Positions 7,084 through 13,611 of a stretch of DNA of 64,000 nucleotides are shown here, in pieces. The notes beneath the pieces were generated by a model that saw only the letters and a program-made list of their open reading frames with translations, did no database searches and was not told the origin of the DNA. Source of the stretch: Deltaproteobacteria bacterium. GTDB lineage: Bacteria > Desulfobacterota > Deferrimicrobia > Deferrimicrobiales > Deferrimicrobiaceae. The stretch covers positions 1 to 64,000 of the forward strand of contig JAKAHC010000007.1 in assembly GCA_021815305.1 (NCBI GenBank), given 5' to 3'. The position numbers and the translations under genes are program-made. How positions within the stretch are numbered: position 1 is the stretch's first letter; each line of letters opens with the position of its first letter.

Positions 7084-8370
7084 ATGAGCCGGATACGGAA
7101 TGTGGTCGCGAGGGAAATTCTCGATTCACGGGGGAATCCGACGGTTGAGGTGGACGTCGTCCTGGAAAACGGGATCGTCGGACGGGCGGCGATCCCTTCC
7201 GGCGCATCGACGGGGGAGAGGGAGGCCGTGGAGCTGCGGGATGGGGACAAGAAGCGGTTCGGAGGGAAGGGTGTTCTCCGCGCGGTGAAGAACGTGGAGA
7301 AAACGATCGCCCCCGCGGTCGTGGGGATGGCTCCGACGGACCAGCTCGCCATCGACCGTAAAATGATCGGGCTCGACGGCACGCCGAACAAGGAGAAGCT
7401 CGGGGCGAACGCGATCCTGGGGGTGTCCATCGCCGCGTGCAAGGCGGCGGCGGCATTGTCCGGTCTTCCGGTGTACCGGTATCTCGGCGGGCCGACCGCG
7501 CACCTTCTGCCGGTCCCCATGATGAACGTCCTCAACGGCGGCAGGCACGCCGACAACAACGTCGACCTGCAGGAGTTCATGATCGTGCCGCTGGGACCGG
7601 CTACCTTTTCCGAGGCGTTGCGGTACGGCGTCGAGACGTTCCACGCGCTGAAAGGCGTGTTGCGCGGGAAAGGGTACCAGACGGCGGTCGGGGACGAAGG
7701 CGGGTTCGCGCCGATGCTCCGGAGCAACCTGGAGGCGATCGAGGTGATCCTGGAAGGGATCGTTGCGGCCGGGTTCAAACCGGGGAAGGACGTCGCGCTG
7801 GCGCTGGACCCGGCGGCGAGCGAATTCTTCGAGGACGGGAGATACGTCTTTTCCAAATCGGACAAGAGCCGGAAGACGTCGGAGGCGATGGTCGCGTTCT
7901 ACGCAGACCTTGTCCGTCAGTTCCCGATCGTGTCGATCGAGGACGGCCTCGCGGAGAACGACTGGAACGGGTGGAAGATCCTTCAAGGGAAGCTGGGAGA
8001 CAAGATCCAGATCGTCGGCGACGACATCTTCGTGACGAATACGGATCTGCTGTCCCGCGGGATCGGGGAGGGGGTCGCCAACTCCGTCCTGATCAAGCCG
8101 AACCAGATCGGTACCGTGAGCGAAACCGTGGAGGCGGTGGAGATGGCGCGCGGGGCCGGCTGGACCGCGGTCGTATCGCACCGGTCGGGGGAGACCGAGG
8201 ACGCCTTCCTCTCCGATTTCACCGTGGCGATGGGGATGGGGCAGATCAAGACGGGCAGCGTCTGCCGGACGGATCGCGTCTGCAAATACAACCAGTTGGT
8301 GCGGATCCAGCAGGAGTTGGGGGAGACCGCGGCGTTTGCGGGGGGAACGCCGTTTCATCGCCGGAAGTAG
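7084..8370 (+). CDS. eno: Enolase (phosphopyruvate hydratase)
   Basis: Protein of 428 residues, the normal enolase length. It interconverts 2-phosphoglycerate and phosphoenolpyruvate in glycolysis and gluconeogenesis, needing two Mg2+. It has the N-terminal [15 protein letters not shown], the loop [18 protein letters not shown], the metal-binding stretch [20 protein letters not shown], and the signature [17 protein letters not shown] with the catalytic Lys; all are intact. ATG 7084 follows a GGAGGG stretch. Enolase is the textbook enzyme inhibited by fluoride (with phosphate and Mg2+), and enolase genes under fluoride riboswitches are known. Here it is the third gene of unit 2. Whether a second, constitutive enolase exists outside the window cannot be seen. 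Confidence 0.97.
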   Translation: MSRIRNVVAREILDSRGNPTVEVDVVLENGIVGRAAIPSGASTGEREAVELRDGDKKRFGGKGVLRAVKNVEKTIAPAVVGMAPTDQLAIDRKMIGLDGTPNKEKLGANAILGVSIAACKAAAALSGLPVYRYLGGPTAHLLPVPMMNVLNGGRHADNNVDLQEFMIVPLGPATFSEALRYGVETFHALKGVLRGKGYQTAVGDEGGFAPMLRSNLEAIEVILEGIVAAGFKPGKDVALALDPAASEFFEDGRYVFSKSDKSRKTSEAMVAFYADLVRQFPIVSIEDGLAENDWNGWKILQGKLGDKIQIVGDDIFVTNTDLLSRGIGEGVANSVLIKPNQIGTVSETVEAVEMARGAGWTAVVSHRSGETEDAFLSDFTVAMGMGQIKTGSVCRTDRVCKYNQLVRIQQELGETAAFAGGTPFHRRK

Positions 8371-8397
8371 CGCGGCGCTCCGGAAGCGAACCGCTTA

Positions 8398-8427
8398 TTG
8401 TTGAAGCGGTACGAGGTGTGGTATCCT
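8398..8427 (+). promoter_or_regulatory. Extended -10 promoter of fluoride unit 3
   Basis: TGG directly precedes TATCCT (8422-8427), an extended -10. TTGTTG (8398-8403) stands 18 bases upstream as a -35. The -35 overlaps the loop of a perfect 7-bp hairpin (8390-8396 with 8404-8410), which may end enolase transcription or be an operator. The aptamer begins 19 bases after the -10. Confidence 0.5.
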
Positions 8428-8445
8428 CGCCCGAAATCGAAAAAC

Positions 8446-8498
8446 GGCGATGGAGTTCGCCGATAACCGCTGTCGTTCCGACGGCTGATGACTCCTGC
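8446..8498 (+). promoter_or_regulatory. Fluoride riboswitch 3 (crcB motif)
   Basis: GGCGATGGAGTTCGCC, GATAACCGC, a hairpin with loop GTTC, and GGCTGATGACTCCTGC match the crcB consensus and are nearly identical to aptamer 1. The CTCCTGCCC end forms the 5' arm of the terminator at 8492-8526. It heads the unit holding the fluoride channel gene crcB, the most typical partner of this riboswitch. Confidence 0.96.
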
Positions 8499-8526
8499 CC
8501 GATATCCATGGGGCAGGGGTTTTTTT
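8492..8526 (+). terminator. Intrinsic terminator, expression platform of fluoride riboswitch 3
   Basis: 8492-8500 pairs with 8511-8519 over nine positions (one G-T pair) with a 10-base loop, then seven T residues (8520-8526). The 5' arm is shared with the aptamer, so ligand binding should relieve termination. Confidence 0.92.
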
Positions 8527-8547
8527 ATACCCGGAAAGGAGCAAGCG

Positions 8548-9753
8548 ATGTACGAGGTCTGGGGGATCGCGGCGCTTTGGCTGGGGCTGGCCCTGGTCGC
8601 GACGCTGCTTTCCATCTGGTTCCGCATCGCCACGGCGCTCTCCGAGATCGTCGTGGGGACCGTGGCGCAGCTGTTGATCGGCGCCTTTCTCGCGGCGTCC
8701 CTGGGGGCGGACCAGCCGTGGATCCAGTTCCTGTCCGGCACCGGCGCCATCGTGCTGACTTTCCTTGCGGGGGCGGAGCTCGACCCCGGCGTCTTCAAGG
8801 CGAAGTGGAAGGAGGCGTCGGCCATCGGCCTCGTTTCCTTCGGCGCCCCCTTCCTCGGATGCGCCGCCGCGGCCTACTACCTGCTCGGCTGGGCGGTGCG
8901 GGCGAGCTGGCTTGCCGGGGTGGCGCTGTCCACCACATCGGTGGCCGTGGTGTACGCCGTCATGCTGGAACTGGGGTTGAACAAGACCGATTTCGGGAAG
9001 GCGGTGCTGGCGGCGTGCTTCATCACCGACCTGGGGACCGTCATCGCTCTCGGGCTGCTTTTCGCCCCTTTCACGGTGCGCACCGTGGTCTTCGCCGTCG
9101 TCGCCGCCCTCGTCTTCGCGGCGCTGCCGTACCTCACCCCGCGGTTCTTCCGGAAATACGGCGGGCGCCCCTCCGAGCTCGAGGCGAAGTACCTGCTCCT
9201 GTTCCTCTTCGGGCTGGGGGCGCTGGCGGGGTGGGCGGGGAGCGAGGCGGTCCTCCCCGCCTACGTGGTGGGAATGGTGCTTGCGGGGACCGTGGGACGG
9301 GACCACGCGCTCATCCGGCGCCTGCGGACGCTGACCTTCGGGCTCCTGACCCCGTTCTACTTCATCCGGGCGGGATCGTACGTTTCCGTACCCGCGATCC
9401 TCGCCGCCCCCGCCGCGCTCCTCGTCCTGTTCCTGACGAAGATGGCGACGAAGCTGGTCGGCGTATACCCGGCCACGAAGGCGTTCCGGTACGCCCAGAA
9501 GGAGGGGATGTACACCACGCTGCTCATGTCCACGGGGCTGACTTTCGGCTCCATCTCCGCACTCTTCGGGTTGACCCACGGTATCATCGACAAGGGGCAA
9601 TACTCGCTATTGATCGTCGCCGTCATCGGGAGCGCGGTGGTCCCCACGCTCATCGCGAACGCCTTCTTCCTCCCGAGATATCTGTTGCCCGGGCCGGCGG
9701 CGGTGAGGGAGGCGCCGGCAACGGGAAAGCTGCGGGAGGATACGGGAGAATAA
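8548..9753 (+). CDS. CPA2-family cation/proton antiporter under fluoride control
   Basis: Protein of 401 residues with about 11-12 membrane segments, of the KefB/NapA-like CPA2 type. Recognisable family regions are LTFLAGAELDPGVFKAKWKE, GVALSTTSVAVVYAVMLELG and ACFITDLGTVIALGLLFAP, the last carrying the acidic residue in the unwound helix that binds cation and proton. No C-terminal TrkA-N domain is present. ATG 8548 is preferred (GGAAAGGAG upstream); an in-frame ATG at 8488 lies inside the riboswitch. Antiporters are among the known fluoride-riboswitch-controlled genes. A likely job is restoring cytoplasmic pH or the ion balance when HF enters and dissociates; transport of fluoride itself is not shown. 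Confidence 0.88.
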   Translation: MYEVWGIAALWLGLALVATLLSIWFRIATALSEIVVGTVAQLLIGAFLAASLGADQPWIQFLSGTGAIVLTFLAGAELDPGVFKAKWKEASAIGLVSFGAPFLGCAAAAYYLLGWAVRASWLAGVALSTTSVAVVYAVMLELGLNKTDFGKAVLAACFITDLGTVIALGLLFAPFTVRTVVFAVVAALVFAALPYLTPRFFRKYGGRPSELEAKYLLLFLFGLGALAGWAGSEAVLPAYVVGMVLAGTVGRDHALIRRLRTLTFGLLTPFYFIRAGSYVSVPAILAAPAALLVLFLTKMATKLVGVYPATKAFRYAQKEGMYTTLLMSTGLTFGSISALFGLTHGIIDKGQYSLLIVAVIGSAVVPTLIANAFFLPRYLLPGPAAVREAPATGKLREDTGE

Positions 9754-9796
9754 CCGCGGGAAGAGGCCGGGGAAACGACACGAGGGAGGTGCCCCC

Positions 9797-10225
9797 ATGA
9801 TGTTCCGGAAGATGCTGGTCGCGTTCGACGGGTCGGAAGGATCCTGGAAGGCGTTCGACTTCGCCGTGGAGCTGGCGGCGCTGTTCAAGGACGGCGCGCC
9901 GGAGATCTACGTCCTTTCCGTGGTGCGTCCTCCGGAGCCCATCGAGATCGTCGAGATGGAGTCGGTCCTCGACGCCGCCACGACGCTCTACGAGGAGCAG
10001 TTCCGCAAGCTTGTCGCCAAAGTCAGGGACAAGGACCTGGTGCTCCACACGGAGATCCTCACCGGGCACCCGGCGGACCAGATCGTGCGGTACGCGCACG
10101 ACAGGAAATGCGACGTGGTGATCCTCGGGCACCGCGGGAAGTCGGTGGTCGAGAGCTGGCTCCTGGGCTCCGTGCCGAAGCGGGTCTCCTCCTACGCGCC
10201 GTGCCATGTCATCATCGTGAAGTAG
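9797..10225 (+). CDS. Universal stress protein (UspA family)
   Basis: Protein of 142 residues with the Rossmann-like UspA fold: an N-terminal KMLVAFDGSEGSWKAFDFA and a C-terminal GHRGKSVVESWLLGS, which fits the ATP-binding pattern G-x2-G-x9-G-S, followed by the final strand CHVIIVK. ATP-binding Usp proteins act as stress sensors or chaperone-like regulators. It lies 43 bases after the antiporter with a GGGAGGTG site, in the same fluoride unit. Usp genes are recurrent companions of fluoride riboswitches. Start could also be the next codon (ATG 9800). Confidence 0.93.
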   Translation: MMFRKMLVAFDGSEGSWKAFDFAVELAALFKDGAPEIYVLSVVRPPEPIEIVEMESVLDAATTLYEEQFRKLVAKVRDKDLVLHTEILTGHPADQIVRYAHDRKCDVVILGHRGKSVVESWLLGSVPKRVSSYAPCHVIIVK

Positions 10226-10289
10226 TCGTCGGTCCGGACACGCTCCGGCGATCCGGCATCTTCGATTCGACAGAGAAGGAGCGTGATGG

Positions 10290-10664
10290 ATGCAAATCGT
10301 CTTGTATATCGCCTTGTTCGGCGCCCTTGGGTGCCTCTCCCGGTACTATGTTTCCGGGTGGGTCTACGATCTCCTGGGGAGGACGATGCCGTACGGGACC
10401 TTCGCGGTCAACATCCTCGGGGCGTTCCTCATCGGGCTCATCATGGAGTTTTCCTTGCGCAGCTCCCTCGTTTCCCAGGAGCTCCGGATCGGGCTGACCA
10501 TCGGTTTCCTCGGGGGGCTCACCACGTTTTCCACCTTCAGCTACGAGACGTTCCGCCTGCTGGAGAGCGGCCAGCTCCTGCAGGCGCTTGCGAATGCGCT
10601 CGTGAGCGTGTCCGCCTGCCTGGCCTTCACGTTCGCCGGGATCGTCGCCGCGCGCCACCTGTAG
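10290..10664 (+). CDS. crcB: Fluoride channel CrcB/Fluc
   Basis: Protein of 124 residues with four membrane helices, the usual Fluc size. It shows GALGCLSRY at the end of helix 1, GTFAVNILGAFLIG (the helix 2 Asn) and GFLGGLTTFSTFSYE, the helix 3 break that holds the central Na+ and the phenylalanine track for F-. Fluc proteins form dual-topology dimers with two pores that let cytoplasmic F- leave. The start ATG 10290 follows AGAAGGAG. It is the third gene of unit 3, downstream of riboswitch 3, so export is induced by fluoride. The DUF190 gene follows after 11 bases. Only one crcB gene is present, consistent with a homodimer. Confidence 0.97.
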   Translation: MQIVLYIALFGALGCLSRYYVSGWVYDLLGRTMPYGTFAVNILGAFLIGLIMEFSLRSSLVSQELRIGLTIGFLGGLTTFSTFSYETFRLLESGQLLQALANALVSVSACLAFTFAGIVAARHL

Positions 10665-10675
10665 AGGAGGAAAAG

Positions 10676-11020
10676 ATGTCCAAGCTCGTCGGTAGAAACG
10701 TGCTGATGCGGATCTTCATCGGGGAAGGGGACCGGTTCGGACACCGCCTCCTGCACGAGGCGCTCGTGGAACTCTTCAAGAAGGAGGGGTTCGCAGGAGC
10801 CACGGTGCTTCGCGGGATGTCGGGTTTCGGGGCCCACAGCGTGTACCACACGGACACGCTGCTGCGCCTTTCGAGGGATCTGCCCGTCATCGTGGAGGTC
10901 GTGGACACCAAGGAGCGGATCGACCGGGTGATGCCGAAGATCGACGAGATGATGTGCGGAGGGATGATCACCCTCGAGAAGATCACGGTGGTGCGGTACA
11001 GCCACAAACACGAGACGTAG
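10676..11020 (+). CDS. DUF190 family protein, partner of CrcB
   Basis: Protein of 114 residues. It shows the DUF190 pattern: RIFIGEGDRFGHRLLHEALV, GATVLRGMSGFG, and DLPVIVEVVDTKERI. The predicted ferredoxin-like alpha/beta fold resembles small PII-like signal proteins (from memory of the family). DUF190 genes are very often neighbours of crcB, and a regulatory or gating role for the channel has been suggested by context. AGGAGG lies just before ATG 10676, right after the crcB stop. It is the last gene of unit 3; a GC-rich hairpin follows. Confidence 0.9.
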   Translation: MSKLVGRNVLMRIFIGEGDRFGHRLLHEALVELFKKEGFAGATVLRGMSGFGAHSVYHTDTLLRLSRDLPVIVEVVDTKERIDRVMPKIDEMMCGGMITLEKITVVRYSHKHET

Positions 11021-11033
11021 GCGCTTCCCGGTC

Positions 11034-11056
11034 CCCCTCCCTGGACCCGGGAGGGG
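11034..11056 (+). terminator. GC-rich hairpin after fluoride unit 3
   Basis: CCCCTCCC (11034-11041) pairs perfectly with GGGAGGGG (11049-11056) around a 7-base loop, 13 bases after the DUF190 stop. No T-run follows, so it may slow or end transcription only partly, or protect the mRNA 3' end. Confidence 0.4.
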
Positions 11057-11067
11057 CCTGAGGGGCC

Positions 11068-11096
11068 TTGAGCGGATCCGGGATGCGTGGTATGTT
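11068..11096 (+). promoter_or_regulatory. Extended -10 promoter of fluoride unit 4
   Basis: TTGAGC (11068-11073), a 17-base spacer ending in TGG, then TATGTT (11091-11096). This sigma70-like promoter with an extended -10 would start transcription at the fourth aptamer (11106). Confidence 0.6.
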
Positions 11097-11105
11097 TCAG
11101 AGAGA

Positions 11106-11159
11106 GGCGATGGAGTTCGCCGAAAACCGCCAGTCTTTCCGACGGCTGATGACTCCTGC
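11106..11159 (+). promoter_or_regulatory. Fluoride riboswitch 4 (crcB motif)
   Basis: GGCGATGGAGTTCGCC, GAAAACCGC, a hairpin with loop CTTTC, and GGCTGATGACTCCTGC. The core is identical to the other three, while the variable hairpin differs, so these are not merely a recent tandem copy. The ACTCC of the aptamer pairs with GGAGT of the terminator at 11152-11187. It controls a Cys-rich protein and a dynamin-like GTPase, with no exporter in the unit. Confidence 0.95.
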
Positions 11160-11187
11160 GATTCCCATGCGTTCGCCGGAGTTTTTT
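11152..11187 (+). terminator. Terminator of fluoride riboswitch 4; its 3' arm includes the ribosome binding site
   Basis: ACTCC (11152-11156) pairs with GGAGT (11178-11182), extended inward by four more pairs after a mismatch, followed by six T residues (11182-11187). The GGAG of the 3' arm lies 7 bases before ATG 11189 and is the only ribosome binding site for that gene. The off-state hairpin would therefore both stop transcription and hide the ribosome binding site. Confidence 0.85.
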
Positions 11188-11188
11188 C

Positions 11189-11758
11189 ATGTCCGATTCC
11201 CCATGCCTTCCGGCCTGCAGTTACCGGCGCATGGCGCGGTGCGGGCCGGGTTTCCCCCCGCATTACGTGTGCGGCTGTTCCGGCGGGATCCCGATCGGCA
11301 CGGTGGGGGAAGAGTCATCCCTCCTCGCGGAAACGTGCGGGCCGTGCGACATTCCCCCCGAACTGTCCCCCGTACGCCGCCGGTGCCTTTTCCTGGTTCC
11401 CGTGCGCCTCTGGGAGGGGGGATCTCTCCATACGGGTTTCTCCTGCCGTTGGTTCTACGCGCTGAAACCGGAATCGCTTCCGGGAGAGGTGTGGCAGGTT
11501 TGCCTCGGCTGCCCCCACTGGTTTCCCCGTCCGGAGAACGAGGCCGACATCCCGGGAATGGACGCCTGGATCTTCAGGGTCCTCCAGGCGTACCGGGAGC
11601 CGGAGCCTGTCACCGTGTCCTCGTGGAAGACCCGCCCCGTCGACGTCCCATCGACATGGGCGGAGTCGGCGATGGAGCGCATCGGGAGGTGGATGGAGGT
11701 CCTGTTTCCGGACGGAGGAGTGACACGACGTTTCCGAAAGGGGCATGACACGCGATGA
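11189..11758 (+). CDS. Cys-rich protein of unknown function, fluoride unit 4
   Basis: Protein of 189 residues, starting immediately after the riboswitch terminator. It has 14 Cys, several in pairs: VCGCSGG, ETCGPCD and VCLGCPHWFP, plus CLPAC near the N-terminus. This suggests one or two bound metal ions or an iron-sulfur cluster. No signal peptide or membrane segment is seen. The C-terminal third is acidic and Trp-rich (AWIFRVL, SSWKTRP, RWMEVLFP). I do not recognise the family. It overlaps the following GTPase gene by four bases (ATGA), so the two are translationally coupled. The pairing of a Cys-rich moiety with a dynamin-like GTPase is mirrored in unit 1, where both are in one polypeptide. 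Confidence 0.68.
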   Translation: MSDSPCLPACSYRRMARCGPGFPPHYVCGCSGGIPIGTVGEESSLLAETCGPCDIPPELSPVRRRCLFLVPVRLWEGGSLHTGFSCRWFYALKPESLPGEVWQVCLGCPHWFPRPENEADIPGMDAWIFRVLQAYREPEPVTVSSWKTRPVDVPSTWAESAMERIGRWMEVLFPDGGVTRRFRKGHDTR

Positions 11759-13431
11759 TCACGGACGATGCGAAGGGTTGGGTGGCCGACGCCGTCGACC
11801 GTGTCGGTGTGCTCTGCCGCCGTTTCCGGGTCGAATCCCTCGCGCCGCAGCTTGCAGCCTGCGAGGAGTTGCTGCTTGACGGAGGGGTGGTGGACGTTGC
11901 CGTGCTGGGACAGTTCAAGGCGGGGAAGAGCTCGTTCCTCAACGGTCTGATCGGCGGCGCCGTCGTCCCGGTGGATGTCCTGCCGTCCACGGCCGTGGTC
12001 ACCCGGATCGGGCGCGGACCCAGGGAGCGGGTCCTGGTCCACGGCCTTGCGGGCGATACGTTCGAGATTCCCCTGGCCCGGCTTGCCGAGTTCGTTACGG
12101 AGCGGGGGAACCCCTCGAACGAAAAGCGGGTGTCGGTGGTCGACGTGGAGCTGCCCGCCCTCGCCGCGTACGAGGGGATCCGGTTCGTCGATACGCCGGG
12201 CCTGGGCAGCGCCTTCGCCCATAACACGAAGGTATCGAAGGATTGGATGCCCCGCGTGGGGGCCGCCCTCGTCGCGGTCAGCGTCAACCATCCCCTTTCC
12301 GAAGACGACCTTCTGCTCCTTTCCGACGTGTCCTCGCAGACTCCCGAGGCGGCCATCCTGTTGACGAAGGCGGACCTGGTGTCCGGGGAGGAACTCGCCT
12401 CGGTGATCGATTTCACCCGGAGCCAGGCGACGTCCCGGACGGGGAAGGAGTGGAGGATTCTCCCCGTGTCCAACCGTCCCGGCTTCGAGGGGACGCGTGC
12501 GGAGGTGGAAGAATTCCTGCGGGAACGGATCTCGGGACGGCGCAAGGAGGCATACGAGGCGATCGCGCGCCACAAGGTCCTGGGGCTCGTTGCATCGTGC
12601 CGGGAGTACCTCCTCCTGGCGCAGCGGGCGGCGGCCGCGGCCGGAGCGGCCCGGGAGGAACTCCTCGCGGCGCTGGCGAGGGAGCGCGGCGACATCGGGC
12701 CGGTTCTGGGGGAGATCCGTTTCTATTGCCGCAACCTGAAGGCGGAGGTCCGCACGGCGGCGGACGAGCGGTTCCACGCATATCACCGCGAGGTGGCCGC
12801 GCGGCTCACCGGCGATCTCCTTCGGGCGATGCCGGAGTGGAAGGGGAACCTCGCCCGGGTTACGCGCGCGTTCGAGGCGTGGCTTGCCGACGGGATGATG
12901 GAGGAGATGGGGGCCGTATCGCTGCACGGGGAGGCGCACCTGGCGGGGTTTCTCTTCAAGGCGCGGGCCAGCGTCTCCCGTTCCGTCCGGGCGTTCCAGG
13001 ACCGGCTGGCCAAGGAGATCGAGCGCGCCTTCGGGATCCGATTCGCCGGGGCGAGCTTCGATGCGCAGGTAGAGGAGCCGTCCCACCCCGACGTCCGGCT
13101 CTCCCCCACCTTCGACACCCACTTCGAACTCCTCTGGTTCCTCATTCCCATGCCCGTCTTCCGTCCTCTCGTGCGACGCCATTTCCTGCGTCGGATCCCG
13201 TGGGAGGTGGAGAAGAACCTCTCCCGTGTGGCGGCCCAGTGGGCCGACGCCATGGGCGGAGTCATCGACGGGCTCGCCCGGGACGCTTCGGAGTTCCTCG
13301 AAAAGGAACTCGCCACGATCGAAGGGCTGGTAGGCGCCCCCGGCGCGTCCGCCTCCGGCGTCGAGGAGATCCGCGCCGCCCTGGCGGAGCTGGCGTCGCT
13401 CTCCCCGGGAAGCCACGCGGAGGACGCGTGA
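11755..13431 (+). CDS. Second dynamin-like GTPase, fluoride unit 4
   Basis: Protein of 558 residues. G1 GQFKAGKSS (52-60), Thr79 as likely G2, G3 DTPGLGS (146-152), G4 TKAD (204-207). Long helical stalk-like regions follow, with many Ala/Glu/Arg heptads. Near residues 455-480 a hydrophobic-aromatic stretch, WFLIPMPVFRPLVRRHFLRR, may insert into or lie on a membrane like the paddle of bacterial dynamin-like proteins; the following PWEVEKNLSRVA is, from memory, common in such proteins. No Cys-rich domain is present, unlike the GTPase at 3110, but its partner gene supplies one. It ends unit 4; ilvD has its own promoter. Confidence 0.86.
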   Translation: MITDDAKGWVADAVDRVGVLCRRFRVESLAPQLAACEELLLDGGVVDVAVLGQFKAGKSSFLNGLIGGAVVPVDVLPSTAVVTRIGRGPRERVLVHGLAGDTFEIPLARLAEFVTERGNPSNEKRVSVVDVELPALAAYEGIRFVDTPGLGSAFAHNTKVSKDWMPRVGAALVAVSVNHPLSEDDLLLLSDVSSQTPEAAILLTKADLVSGEELASVIDFTRSQATSRTGKEWRILPVSNRPGFEGTRAEVEEFLRERISGRRKEAYEAIARHKVLGLVASCREYLLLAQRAAAAAGAAREELLAALARERGDIGPVLGEIRFYCRNLKAEVRTAADERFHAYHREVAARLTGDLLRAMPEWKGNLARVTRAFEAWLADGMMEEMGAVSLHGEAHLAGFLFKARASVSRSVRAFQDRLAKEIERAFGIRFAGASFDAQVEEPSHPDVRLSPTFDTHFELLWFLIPMPVFRPLVRRHFLRRIPWEVEKNLSRVAAQWADAMGGVIDGLARDASEFLEKELATIEGLVGAPGASASGVEEIRAALAELASLSPGSHAEDA

Positions 13432-13461
13432 CATGCGCAGGCCGGCCCGCCCCGGGACGTC

Positions 13462-13490
13462 TTGACACCGCGCACGGCGGGGAGTTAGAT
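13462..13490 (+). promoter_or_regulatory. Sigma70 promoter of ilvD
   Basis: A perfect TTGACA (13462-13467), a 17-base spacer and TTAGAT (13485-13490). It lies in the 180-base gap before ilvD and separates it from the fluoride island. The leader of about 115 bases shows no riboswitch or leader peptide that I recognise. Confidence 0.75.
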
Positions 13491-13611
13491 GCACCCAGAG
13501 CGCGGGGCGGGCCCGGAGTCCGGGTGACCGACGGTAGCGATTCGGCGGATTCGCGACCCGACCATGAAATGCCGCCTGGTTCTGCAATCCCCGGTACGGG
13601 AGGAGGTTCCC

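Noticed and set aside
8488-8547. Earlier ATG of the antiporter
   Set aside because: It lies within the riboswitch 3 aptamer/terminator. A GGAAAGGAG site precedes ATG 8548.
11068-11748. A plus-strand frame across promoter, riboswitch 4 and the Cys-rich gene
   Set aside because: It would translate the aptamer and terminator. The overlapping frame at 11189 has a ribosome binding site, Cys pairs and the ATGA link to the GTPase.
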